From an uncultured Erythrobacter sp. (GTDB taxonomy: Bacteria; Pseudomonadota; Alphaproteobacteria; Sphingomonadales; Sphingomonadaceae): a stretch of 64,000 bases of DNA. Location: the NCBI GenBank assembly GCA_947494705.1, contig CANLVN010000001.1, forward strand, positions 930,001 to 994,000. Reading direction: 5' to 3'. The notes under the pieces are model-generated. The model had not been told where the DNA came from. It saw only the letters and a program-made list of their open reading frames with translations, and made no database searches. Positions 38,811 to 47,235 of the stretch are shown here, in pieces (position 1 is the first letter of the stretch; every line of letters begins with the position of its first letter). The translations under genes were made by a program, and so were the position numbers.

Positions 38811-39248
38811 TTACCAGCTTCCGGTATTTTCCATGCTGACCCAAGGCTCCTTGGGCTCCAGATTGCCTTCCTGTAGCAGCTCGACCGAAATTCCATCGGG
38901 CGACTTGACGAAGGCCATGTGCCCGTCGCGCGGTGGGCGATGGATGGTGTGGCCAGCATCGGCCAGCTTCTGGCACGTCTCGTAGATGTCATCGACGCGA
39001 TAGGCGAGATGGCCGAAATTGCGCCCTCCGTCATACTCCTCGGACGCGCTCCCGTCTTCGTCCGGCCAGTTGTAGGTCAGTTCGACCTCTGCAACGCCCT
39101 CCTGCCCTGGCGCAGCGAGAAAGATCAGCGTAAAGCGCCCAGCTTCCACATCGAAGCGACGCACCTCCTCGACACCGATCAGCTTGAAAAAATCCACCGT
39201 CGCCTGCGGATCGCTGACGCGGATCATGGAGTGGAGATACTTGACCAT
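38811..39248 (-). CDS. gloA: Lactoylglutathione lyase (glyoxalase I)
   Basis: 145 residues from ATG 39248, with AAAGGA about 7 nt upstream. Metal ligands typical of glyoxalase I are in order: His in YLHSMIRV, Glu in VELTYNW, His in FGHLAYRV and Glu in GISVELLQ. It isomerises the methylglyoxal-glutathione hemithioacetal. A longer in-frame N-terminus up to 39326 has no site and crosses the terminator of the upstream gene. Confidence 0.93.
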   Translation of the reverse strand: MVKYLHSMIRVSDPQATVDFFKLIGVEEVRRFDVEAGRFTLIFLAAPGQEGVAEVELTYNWPDEDGSASEEYDGGRNFGHLAYRVDDIYETCQKLADAGHTIHRPPRDGHMAFVKSPDGISVELLQEGNLEPKEPWVSMENTGSW

Positions 39249-39324
39249 GGGCATGTCCTTTCGCGCCAGGACGTAAGGCGGCGGCATGGCACCCGCAAGG
39301 GGTGCGGAGTCATCCATGAGCCGC

Positions 39325-39360
39325 ACAAAAGGAAACGCGGAGCCATTGCTGGCCCCGCGT
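39325..39360 (-). terminator. Terminator of the TorF-type porin gene
   Basis: On the minus strand, ACGCGGGGCC and GGCTCCGCGT form a 10-bp stem (one mismatch) with a 6-nt loop, followed by TTCCTTTTGTG. It lies 40 nt after the porin stop. Confidence 0.75.
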
Positions 39361-39399
39361 CCCGTTCCTTCCGCTTATCCTTGCGGAAAATCAGTCAGA

Positions 39400-40359
39400 T
39401 TACATCGAGTAACCCAGAGTGAAGAAGAACCCCGCATCGGTTGCATCTTCAATGCTCGGGCCTTCGGTATCGACATAGTTCACGCCCAGCGAAAGCGCAT
39501 CGGTTACGGCCCAGCTGACGCCCAGCCCCCAGTCGAACGAATTCTTTTGTTCGAATGTTACCGAGTCGATATCGGTCGAGAACACACCGTCCGTGTAACC
39601 CAGGTGAGCCGTCAGCGTGATCGGCGTGTCTGGAATGCCCGCTTCGAAGTCGGTGTAGAGATAAAGGTTGTCATCTCCACCGAGCGAATCCTGCTCCCAC
39701 GCATAGGCAACGCCGAAAGTGGTCGAAACCGGACCGAGGCCAAAGCCGATCGAGGCGTAGGGCTCCCAGTAATCCGTATCCGCACCGGGTACGTCGCCGG
39801 TCGGGTAGATGTAATAGAGAAGGCCGACATCGAAACTAACCGCGTCGGTGATCTGGCCACCCCAACCAGCATAGACGTCGAGCTCCATCTCGCCAAAGGC
39901 AGTGCCGCCGGAGATGGTCGAAGCCCAGGTGCCGATGTAGAAACCGCTGTCATGGGCAAGGTCAATGCCGCCCTGAAGCGCTAGATCGCCATCGCTGAAC
40001 GAGACACCGCGGAAACGGTAGTCGCTTACGAGTGCGACGTTGCCCGAAAGCGAAAGGCCGCTTTCACCGCCCACACTGTTCGCAATCGCGTCTTCGATTG
40101 GCGCATTGGCGCGTTCGATGGCACCGGCGCCGGCCAGTTCGGTGTTGAGCACTGGCTGAGCGTGGGTTGCTGCCGGAGCGTCGAGCGCTGCGGATGCTGC
40201 AATGATGTCTTCGCTGATCGCGCCATCGACAATAGCATCGACAGCGACATCGCCGACAACGGGAGTTGCCTCGGCTTCTTCGGCGAAAGCAGGGGCTGCG
40301 CTAAGCAGCAGACCTGCAGAAAGGGTTGCGGCGGAGAGGCCGCGGATGGACGTGAGCAT
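39400..40359 (-). CDS. TorF-family putative porin
   Basis: 319 residues from ATG 40359, preceded by GAGGAAG. Signal peptide ends SAAPAFAEE. A variable, Ala-rich spacer of about 80 residues follows. The family core begins SLSGNVALVSDYRFRGVSFS, matching the TIGR02001 opening, and runs through strand pairs to FFFTLGYSM. Predicted outer-membrane channel. Single-gene transcript. Confidence 0.88.
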   Translation of the reverse strand: MLTSIRGLSAATLSAGLLLSAAPAFAEEAEATPVVGDVAVDAIVDGAISEDIIAASAALDAPAATHAQPVLNTELAGAGAIERANAPIEDAIANSVGGESGLSLSGNVALVSDYRFRGVSFSDGDLALQGGIDLAHDSGFYIGTWASTISGGTAFGEMELDVYAGWGGQITDAVSFDVGLLYYIYPTGDVPGADTDYWEPYASIGFGLGPVSTTFGVAYAWEQDSLGGDDNLYLYTDFEAGIPDTPITLTAHLGYTDGVFSTDIDSVTFEQKNSFDWGLGVSWAVTDALSLGVNYVDTEGPSIEDATDAGFFFTLGYSM

Positions 40360-40793
40360 GGAAACTTCCTCGTTTCGTGTTTTAGCTTCGTCCCACCTGC
40401 ACATCCGGCGGCTGCATTTTTTCTACGCAGTCTCGACCAGATGCGAAACAAACGTGCATATTATCTCGCAGAAGCACAAGCAAAATTACCCAAAACAACA
40501 GATCCGATCCCCAGTGTTGAAAAAATACATCAGTCGGACCGTGCTGGCGACCGGGTGATTAGCAAGCGTTCCCGAAGGAGGATTGCGCTCAATCCGAACC
40601 GGATCCTACTGTCCGGTTGCCCGAGGCATCGCTAGGTATTACAGCCGCGCTTCGCCAGATCGACCAACGTTGCGCACGTCGCCCTCGATCTTTTTCGTCG
40701 AACAGGCCCCTGCGCCTTGTCGGCCCGCAAATTGCTTCCAGAAGCCTAGCTGCGGTCACGATTGGGCAAGGTGGAACCAGATATGACAAGACC
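40360..40793. other. 434-nt intergenic region between divergent genes
   Basis: No convincing ORF. The left third is A/T-rich and should hold the porin promoter: on the minus strand a TAATAT hexamer lies at 40458-40463, about 100 nt before the ATG, with TTTTGC 16 bp upstream of it. The right part, up to the phosphatase start, is of ordinary composition; I see no other structure in it. Confidence 0.5.
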
Positions 40794-41597
40794 ATGCTAG
40801 ACACTTTGCGCTCCCTGTTCCGATCACGTCCCCGGCCTCCTTCGCCCTCAGTGCCGACGGACACGCGGTATTACGTAATCGGTGACATCCACGGTCGCCT
40901 TGATCTTTACGACACCATTGTCGCTGCCATCAATCAGGACAACGCTTCGAGACCGCCTGCCGAGAGCCATGTCATCCTTCTCGGCGACCTTGTGGATCGC
41001 GGGCCCGACAGCGCCGGAGTGCTCGAGCGTACGCGCGCTTGGCAAAGGGAACGCAGCGTCCGGGTGCTGGCAGGCAATCACGAGGAGATGTTTCTCGGTG
41101 CTTTCGAAAGACCCGAGATGCTGCGCCATTTCCTCAAGCATGGCGGACGCGAAACTATCCTGTCTTATGGCCTTTCGAAGAAACAGTTCAACGAGATGAA
41201 CCTCGACGAATTGTTTCAATTGCTTCCCAAGATCGTCCCGCAATCAGAGCGGGATTACATCATGGGGTTCGAGGAAATGATCGAAGCGGGCGATTACCTG
41301 TTCGTACACGCCGGGATCGACCCGGAATTGCCGATCGACCAACAGAAACGCAGCGATCTTCTGTGGATCCGTGACCGCTTCCTCAAACATGAGGGCAGGC
41401 TCGAAAAGGTCGTGGTGCATGGGCACACGATTTTCGATCGGGTGATGGACTGCGGCAACCGGATCGGGATTGACACTGGCGCTTTTAGATCGGGTGTGCT
41501 TACGGCGCTCGTGCTTGAAGGCGACCAGCGGCGGGTCATCCAGACCTGCCAGGATGACAAGGGCGCGGTGGAAGTCTTCCACGGCGAGCGCCCGTAA
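40794..41597 (+). CDS. Metallophosphoesterase, serine/threonine phosphatase-like
   Basis: 267 residues from ATG 40794. Calcineurin-type metal motifs are complete: GDIHGRLDL (GDxHG), GDLVDRGPDS (GDxxDRG) and GNHEEMF (GNHE), then VHAGIDPE and VHGHTIFD supply the remaining His ligands. This matches PPP-family phosphatases such as PrpE or the exopolysaccharide-linked ones of sphingomonads. It lies 22 nt before the nucleotide-sugar dehydrogenase, so a role in polysaccharide control is possible. Confidence 0.9.
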   Translation: MLDTLRSLFRSRPRPPSPSVPTDTRYYVIGDIHGRLDLYDTIVAAINQDNASRPPAESHVILLGDLVDRGPDSAGVLERTRAWQRERSVRVLAGNHEEMFLGAFERPEMLRHFLKHGGRETILSYGLSKKQFNEMNLDELFQLLPKIVPQSERDYIMGFEEMIEAGDYLFVHAGIDPELPIDQQKRSDLLWIRDRFLKHEGRLEKVVVHGHTIFDRVMDCGNRIGIDTGAFRSGVLTALVLEGDQRRVIQTCQDDKGAVEVFHGERP

Positions 41598-41619
41598 AAA
41601 TTCGAGAAGGCAAGACGCT

Positions 41620-42930
41620 ATGAAAATTGCGATGGTGGGTTCTGGCTATGTCGGCCTGGTCTCTGGCGCCTGTTTCGCCGATTTTGGTCACGATGTGGTC
41701 TGCATCGACAAGGATCAGGGCAAGATCGACCGGCTGCATGACGGTGTCATGCCAATCTATGAACCGGGCCTCGCCGCGCTGGTCGAGAGCAACGTCAAGG
41801 CCGGAAGGCTGTCTTTCACGACCTCGCTCGCCGAAGGGATCAAGGACGCGAGGGCGATCTTCATCGCGGTCGGCACGCCTAGCCGCCGGGGCGACGGCCA
41901 TGCCGATCTGTCGTTCGTCTATGCCGTGGCAAAGGAAATCGGCGAGTCTCTCGCCAATCCGGCGGTTATCGTCACCAAGTCGACGGTCCCGGTCGGTACT
42001 GGCGACGAGGTCGAGCGCATCCTTTCGGACTCCGGCACCTCGCATCAGTTCTCGGTCGTCTCGAACCCGGAATTCCTGCGCGAAGGGGCTGCAATCGGGG
42101 ACTTCAAACGGCCCGACCGGATCGTGATCGGCACCGAGGATGAGTTTGGACAGGATATCATGCGCGAGGTTTATCGCCCTCTGTTCCTTAATGAATCGCC
42201 GATCCTGTTCACGTCGCGCCGGACCAGCGAGCTCATCAAATACGCCGCCAACGCCTTCCTCGCGACGAAGATCACTTTCATCAACGAGATGGCGGACCTG
42301 TGCGAAAAGGTCGGCGCAAACGTTCAGGACGTGTCGCGCGGAATCGGAATGGACAACCGCATCGGGCCGAAGTTCCTGCATGCCGGGCCCGGATATGGCG
42401 GCTCGTGCTTCCCCAAGGATACGCTCGCGCTTCTCAAGACCGCCGAGGATTACGACAGCCCGACCCGCATCGTAGAGGCAGTGGTCAAGGTCAATGACAG
42501 CCGCAAGCGCGCGATGGGCCGTAAGGTGCTCGAAGCGCTGGGCGGAGTGGACGCTGCACGGGGCAAGAAAGCCGCCCTGCTCGGCCTCACCTTCAAACCC
42601 AACACCGACGACATGCGCGATTCCCCCGCGATCGCCGTCGCTCAGACGCTCACCGATGCCGGTGTTCACGTGAGCGCATACGATCCTGAGGGCATGGAGC
42701 TTGCAAAGCCGATGATGCCCGACGTGGTGATGTGCGAAGATCCCTATGAGGCGATAGAAGGCGCCGATGTCACGGTGATAGTGACCGAATGGGATGCGTT
42801 TCGTGCGCTCGACCTGGATCGCGTGAAGCAGTTGGCCAATTCGCCGGAGATGGTCGACCTACGCAATGTCTATAACCCCGAAGACATGCGCGCAGCAGGC
42901 TTCGCATATTCCAGCGTAGGAAGAGCCTGA
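41620..42930 (+). CDS. ugd: UDP-glucose/GDP-mannose dehydrogenase family protein
   Basis: 436 residues from ATG 41620 (GAGAAGG upstream). NAD-binding GSGYVGLVSGACFA opens the protein. The catalytic loop GPGYGGSCFPKDT has Cys263 as nucleophile. FKPNTDDMRDSPA marks the C-terminal nucleotide-sugar domain. It oxidises the sugar C6 alcohol twice to the uronate used in surface polysaccharide. Length and motifs fit UDP-glucose 6-dehydrogenase best. Confidence 0.93.
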   Translation: MKIAMVGSGYVGLVSGACFADFGHDVVCIDKDQGKIDRLHDGVMPIYEPGLAALVESNVKAGRLSFTTSLAEGIKDARAIFIAVGTPSRRGDGHADLSFVYAVAKEIGESLANPAVIVTKSTVPVGTGDEVERILSDSGTSHQFSVVSNPEFLREGAAIGDFKRPDRIVIGTEDEFGQDIMREVYRPLFLNESPILFTSRRTSELIKYAANAFLATKITFINEMADLCEKVGANVQDVSRGIGMDNRIGPKFLHAGPGYGGSCFPKDTLALLKTAEDYDSPTRIVEAVVKVNDSRKRAMGRKVLEALGGVDAARGKKAALLGLTFKPNTDDMRDSPAIAVAQTLTDAGVHVSAYDPEGMELAKPMMPDVVMCEDPYEAIEGADVTVIVTEWDAFRALDLDRVKQLANSPEMVDLRNVYNPEDMRAAGFAYSSVGRA

Positions 42931-42986
42931 CTCGGATTACAACCAAGTCACCGAATCCGGTTTCGAGACAGGCAGAGAAATTTGAG

Positions 42987-43027
42987 GCGGCGCTGGCGAA
43001 TTTTTCGCACAGCGCCGCTGCCGTTTT
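42987..43027 (+). terminator. Probable terminator after ugd
   Basis: GCGGCGCTG and CAGCGCCGC form a 9-bp stem with a 14-nt loop, followed by TGCCGTTTT. The T run is short. Confidence 0.6.
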
Positions 43028-43161
43028 AGGGCGAGAATGGTCGCCCCGGCGCAAGATTTTAAGGATCGCGATAAATCACCAATTCAGCTTGGGGATTCTC
43101 AATCGCTGGAGTAGCCTCCCGAATCACAAGAGGGTTAAATCCAAACTAAGGGGGCTACATT

Positions 43162-46100
43162 ATGAATAGTAGATTTCTGTCCGGCGTAGGTATCGTCGCA
43201 TTGGCAGGAGCGCTTGGCGCCTCGCCTGCTCTCGCGTCAGAGAGCGATGACGCGTCCGATTTCCGCTTGCAGGCCGAGGCTGAGAGCGAAGGCCCCACAT
43301 TGTCTGCGACGTTCTCAGCTCCCCTCCAGCGCGCGAACACGTTCGACGGCCTCGCCGAGATGCCCGTGAGCGTCGACTTTGACTCGATCAACCTCGATCT
43401 TGTCCGCACATCGACCGGCCTGGTCGGCAGCATCACGAGGCCCGATCCCGAGCTGCTCGCGCGCGATGATGTTGGCGCTGGTGGCATCATCGACGTCAAT
43501 AACACTCAACCTTCGGTTGTTCAGATTTTCCAACAGCGTAATTCGGACGGAGCAATATTCTTCAATTGCACCGGCAGCGTCATCAACCCGCGCACGATCC
43601 TGACAGCAGCACACTGCGTCAATTCGGCCTCCTCGGAGGCTTACGGACTTCCGGGAACCGGCGCAGAAAGCACCATGCTCTTTTCGACCGGGGTGGATAG
43701 CGCCGTTCGCTTGCTTGAGTACATCGACACTGGGGCCAACTACACCGACGGCGGCATAGCATCGAGCACCGATGTCGTCATTCATGCCTCGTCGAACTTT
43801 GACAACGGTGGTCTGCCCTTCCCTTGGGCAGACATTGCCCTGATCGCTGTCGACTCTCCAATCGTCGACGTACCGTCGCTTCCGATTCTTCTTACGCCGC
43901 TGACCGAACTTACCCACGTTGTTCAGGTGGGCTACGGTACCTTTGGCGTTGCCAATGGTGTCAATGGTGGCGGATCGCAAGGCATTGGAACTCTGCGCCG
44001 CATAGGCGAAAACATGCTGGGCGCACTGGCTTCAGCTTCCGATCTCGGCGACAGCGTATTTCCAGGTTTTGCGCCCACCAGCGATTTCGGCTTCGAAACG
44101 CAGGCGTACTATTTCACCGACTTCGACAACCCTGATCGAACGCAGGAAGAAATCGACGGCTGTACCTTCAATCCGGACGGTATCGACTGCAATAGTCTCG
44201 CCGCTGTCCGTGCGATCGATTATTTCGATGACGATGCGCTTCCCAATGAGGTCGCCACCGCTGGCGGCGACAGCGGTTCTCCACTGATTGTCGATCAATT
44301 GTATGATTTCCCGATCGCTGTCGCAGTGCTGTCAGGCGGCTTTGACTTCTTCGGCATACCTGAAGGTTACGGAGACATCAGCTTCTACAACCCGATCTAT
44401 CCGTTCTTTGAATTCATCACAGAAAACACCGCGTACAAATATGTCTCGGCTCTCGAAGGCGATGGCGTTTGGTCGGATTCCACACGCTGGACCCAGGATC
44501 TCGATCCGGGCTTTTTCATTGATGATGGCACCGGTACGCTGGTGAATGGTGTACCGACTGGGCCAGAACCTGGTGTTTACGAAACAGGACCAAAGCTCGG
44601 CACTATCCTCGGCATCGAAATTTCGGGCAATCCGACCGATTCCCCGAATCTGCCCCCGCCGGGAACTCCGAATTTCGGTGCGAACACACCGAACAGCTCC
44701 GCGCTGCTCGGACCGGGCTCGACCGGCTTCGTGCCGCAGAACACCGACGGCACCATCGGCACCGCCTTTGCCAACCCCGCGCAATATTTCGAGGTTCACC
44801 TCAATCGCGCAGGCACGACCACAGTCGACTTGGATGTCGAGATCGACAAACTGGTAATGAGCGACTCCGATGCCGGTCTCGTGCTGCCTTCAGATTTCAG
44901 CTTCACCACCGTGATCGAAACCCTGCAAGAAGCAGGCTCCGCAGAGATCAATGGCACGTTCAACGCACCTGTCTATCTGTTGGGCTTTGGCGATGTGTCG
45001 GGTGACGGCGGGGTGATCAACACCAATGTACTCTTCAACGTGGCGGGCGCACTTGCGCCAGGATCGGCAGAAGGGCTGGGTGAACTCACCATCAACGGCG
45101 ACTATGTTCAAACCAGTGCAGCGGCTACCCTGATCGACTTTGAATTCGATCGTCGGCGCACGGTGAACAGCGACTTCGTCAATATCAGCGGAATTGCAGT
45201 GCTTGATGGCGCGCTGATCCTGTCGTCCGACAGCCCGCGCGTACGGTTCGGCTCCGAATTCACGGTGATGAGTGCCGGTGAGATCGACGGAACGTTCTCT
45301 GACGTCATTTTGCTCAGCCGTTCGCCGGTCCTCGCAGCGGAAGCTCGCGTCGAGGGTGGTGACGTGGTGGTCGAACTGACCGCGCGTTCGATCCGCGGTA
45401 TCGTGGGTCGCCGCAGTTCACTCGCTCCGCTCGGGAGATCGCTCGATAACATTCGCGCGACGCGCTTCAACGAGTTCGTCGGCCTATTCGACATTGTCGA
45501 CAACGCCTCGGTGGATACGTTCGCTGCGACCCTTTCGGGACTGACCCCGACCAGCGCGTTCCAGCAGACCTTCACCGGCAATTCGTTCTCGCAGCGTTTC
45601 ACCGGCCAGATCGCTCAGCGTACGCTGAACCTTCGCGGCGGGTCGCGCGCTGCAGGCGGCTTCTCGGCAGCAGGCAATGCGAGCTACGCGCTCAACGGCA
45701 CGACTCCGGCAGAAACCGACAAGATCGGCGTCTTCGGCAGCGCATCGGGCGTATACCTCAATGGTGGGCAGTCGATCGGCTTCGGCAACACCGTCTCCGG
45801 TCCGCTCGCCGATGGCCTGTCGAACGGTGTGGTCTTGGGCAATGGCGCTGCCAGCGCTCTTGAGCAGGCTGCCTTGACCCCGGCTGGCGAAATGACCATC
45901 GGGGCCGACATGCAGCTGTCCGAAGGCTTCAGCTTCGGTGTGGCGATGTCACGCATCCGGTCGAGCGAGATCAGCGACGGCGCGCTTCGTCCGCAGGAAG
46001 ACACGAGCGAATCGATGGCGGTCTACATGACCTATACCGATGGTGGCCTGTTCGCCGACGGCTATGCCGGCACGGCCGATCAGCAGTTCGGTGTCCAGCG

Positions 46101-46644
46101 TGCGGCACAGGGCGACCTTTCGAGCCTGTATCGTAACGCGATCGGACAGTCGGACGGCTCTCAGGTTTTCGGTGGTCTGCGCCTCGGCTACTCCTTCGAT
46201 CTCGCCAAGGGCGTCGAAGTGGGACCGGTCGCAAGCCTCGACTATCTGCGCAGCGACATCGACGGCTATTCGGAAGTCGGCATGGGCCAGCTTGGCCTGA
46301 CGGTCGCAGACCGTACCTTCACCTCGCTGGGGGCAAAGGCCGGTGCGATGGCTTCGCTTGATGTCATGGCGAGCGGCAACACCGCGATCCGCGCATTCGG
46401 TTCGGTCGCATATGCCCGCGAACTGGCCGACACGGCAGACGTAGTCACCGCGCATTTCGCCGGTGCTCCGGAAGCCGCGTTCACCATCGCAAACCAGCTC
46501 GACCCGTCATGGGTGTCGGTCAATGCCGGTGCAGAGATGCAGGTGGGCGCAAACCTCACCGCGTCGATCTCGGTGACGAGCGACATGGGCCGCGGCCTGC
46601 TGTCGAACGACCAGGGCCAGGTTTCGCTTAACTGGCGCTTCTAA
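43162..46644 (+). CDS. Autotransporter with trypsin-like serine protease passenger
   Basis: 1160 residues. Signal peptide ALAGALGASPALAS. The protease domain spans roughly 110-420 with an intact triad: His151 in LTAAHC, Asp224 in WADIALI and Ser371 in AGGDSGSP. A beta-rich linker follows (from VSALEGDGVWSDSTRW to about 740) with autotransporter-type SGDGGVINTNVLFNVAG strands. The ~270-residue C-terminal barrel domain ends QVSLNWRF, the usual aromatic end. It should be carried to the cell surface and could release the protease. Own terminator downstream. Confidence 0.9.
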   Translation: MNSRFLSGVGIVALAGALGASPALASESDDASDFRLQAEAESEGPTLSATFSAPLQRANTFDGLAEMPVSVDFDSINLDLVRTSTGLVGSITRPDPELLARDDVGAGGIIDVNNTQPSVVQIFQQRNSDGAIFFNCTGSVINPRTILTAAHCVNSASSEAYGLPGTGAESTMLFSTGVDSAVRLLEYIDTGANYTDGGIASSTDVVIHASSNFDNGGLPFPWADIALIAVDSPIVDVPSLPILLTPLTELTHVVQVGYGTFGVANGVNGGGSQGIGTLRRIGENMLGALASASDLGDSVFPGFAPTSDFGFETQAYYFTDFDNPDRTQEEIDGCTFNPDGIDCNSLAAVRAIDYFDDDALPNEVATAGGDSGSPLIVDQLYDFPIAVAVLSGGFDFFGIPEGYGDISFYNPIYPFFEFITENTAYKYVSALEGDGVWSDSTRWTQDLDPGFFIDDGTGTLVNGVPTGPEPGVYETGPKLGTILGIEISGNPTDSPNLPPPGTPNFGANTPNSSALLGPGSTGFVPQNTDGTIGTAFANPAQYFEVHLNRAGTTTVDLDVEIDKLVMSDSDAGLVLPSDFSFTTVIETLQEAGSAEINGTFNAPVYLLGFGDVSGDGGVINTNVLFNVAGALAPGSAEGLGELTINGDYVQTSAAATLIDFEFDRRRTVNSDFVNISGIAVLDGALILSSDSPRVRFGSEFTVMSAGEIDGTFSDVILLSRSPVLAAEARVEGGDVVVELTARSIRGIVGRRSSLAPLGRSLDNIRATRFNEFVGLFDIVDNASVDTFAATLSGLTPTSAFQQTFTGNSFSQRFTGQIAQRTLNLRGGSRAAGGFSAAGNASYALNGTTPAETDKIGVFGSASGVYLNGGQSIGFGNTVSGPLADGLSNGVVLGNGAASALEQAALTPAGEMTIGADMQLSEGFSFGVAMSRIRSSEISDGALRPQEDTSESMAVYMTYTDGGLFADGYAGTADQQFGVQRAAQGDLSSLYRNAIGQSDGSQVFGGLRLGYSFDLAKGVEVGPVASLDYLRSDIDGYSEVGMGQLGLTVADRTFTSLGAKAGAMASLDVMASGNTAIRAFGSVAYARELADTADVVTAHFAGAPEAAFTIANQLDPSWVSVNAGAEMQVGANLTASISVTSDMGRGLLSNDQGQVSLNWRF

Positions 46645-46670
46645 AGCGCGCCGGATAATCCCGGCCAACC

Positions 46671-46716
46671 AAAAGCGCCGGGCCTCACCATCAGGTGAGG
46701 CCCGGCGCTTTGTTTT
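46671..46716 (+). terminator. Strong terminator after the autotransporter
   Basis: A 17-18 bp stem, AAAGCGCCGGGCCTCACC pairing with GGTGAGGCCCGGCGCTTT, has a short loop and is followed by GTTTT. It can also act on the minus strand, where it lies about 85 nt beyond the rnpB 3' end. Confidence 0.9.
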
Positions 46717-46799
46717 GGGCGTGCAAAACATGACACGCTCGGGCTCGCGGTTTCAGCTCTCGATTGCGCGTGCGAACCGTCTTCAAGAGCAAGCAATTA

Positions 46800-47196
46800 C
46801 ATCGGGGAGCGTCATAAGCCGGGTTCTGTCTCCCTTTCGGGCGGCAGCCATTCATCTGGGCGGCCTGTTGCCAGGCGCGCTCTAGCAGCCAACCCGGGCC
46901 TCTCGGCGCGAAACACGCCTGCCTCCTGGCGGAGGTACGAGGCCCCTATTTGGCCTTGCTCCGGGTGGGGTTTGCCATGCGGAGCCTGTTGCCAGGCCCC
47001 CGGTGCGCTCTTGCCGCACCCTTTCACCCTTGCCTGTACCCCGTTAGAGGCCATCGGCGGTCTGCTCTCTGTGGCACTTTCCCTGAGTTCGGGCCCGAAA
47101 GCCCTCACCCGGCGGGCGTTACCCGCCACCCTTGTTTCGTGGAGCCCGGACTTTCCTCGCGGCGCAAGCCACGCGGCTGCCTCGGCTCCCCGATGC
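46800..47196 (-). ncRNA. rnpB: RNase P RNA, bacterial class A
   Basis: On the minus strand the signature GAGGAAAGTCCGGGCTCC lies near the 5' end and the conserved core ACAGAGAGCAGACCGCC in the middle. AGACAGAACCCGGCTTATG lies near the 3' end. The ends close a perfect 11-bp P1 helix: CATCGGGGAGC (47195 to 47185) with GCTCCCCGATG (46810 to 46800). This is the catalytic RNA that trims tRNA 5' leaders. Exact ends are inferred from P1. Confidence 0.95.
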
Positions 47197-47235
47197 GAAG
47201 CGCCTCATAGACTACCGCCGCGTCGCAGGGAAGCT

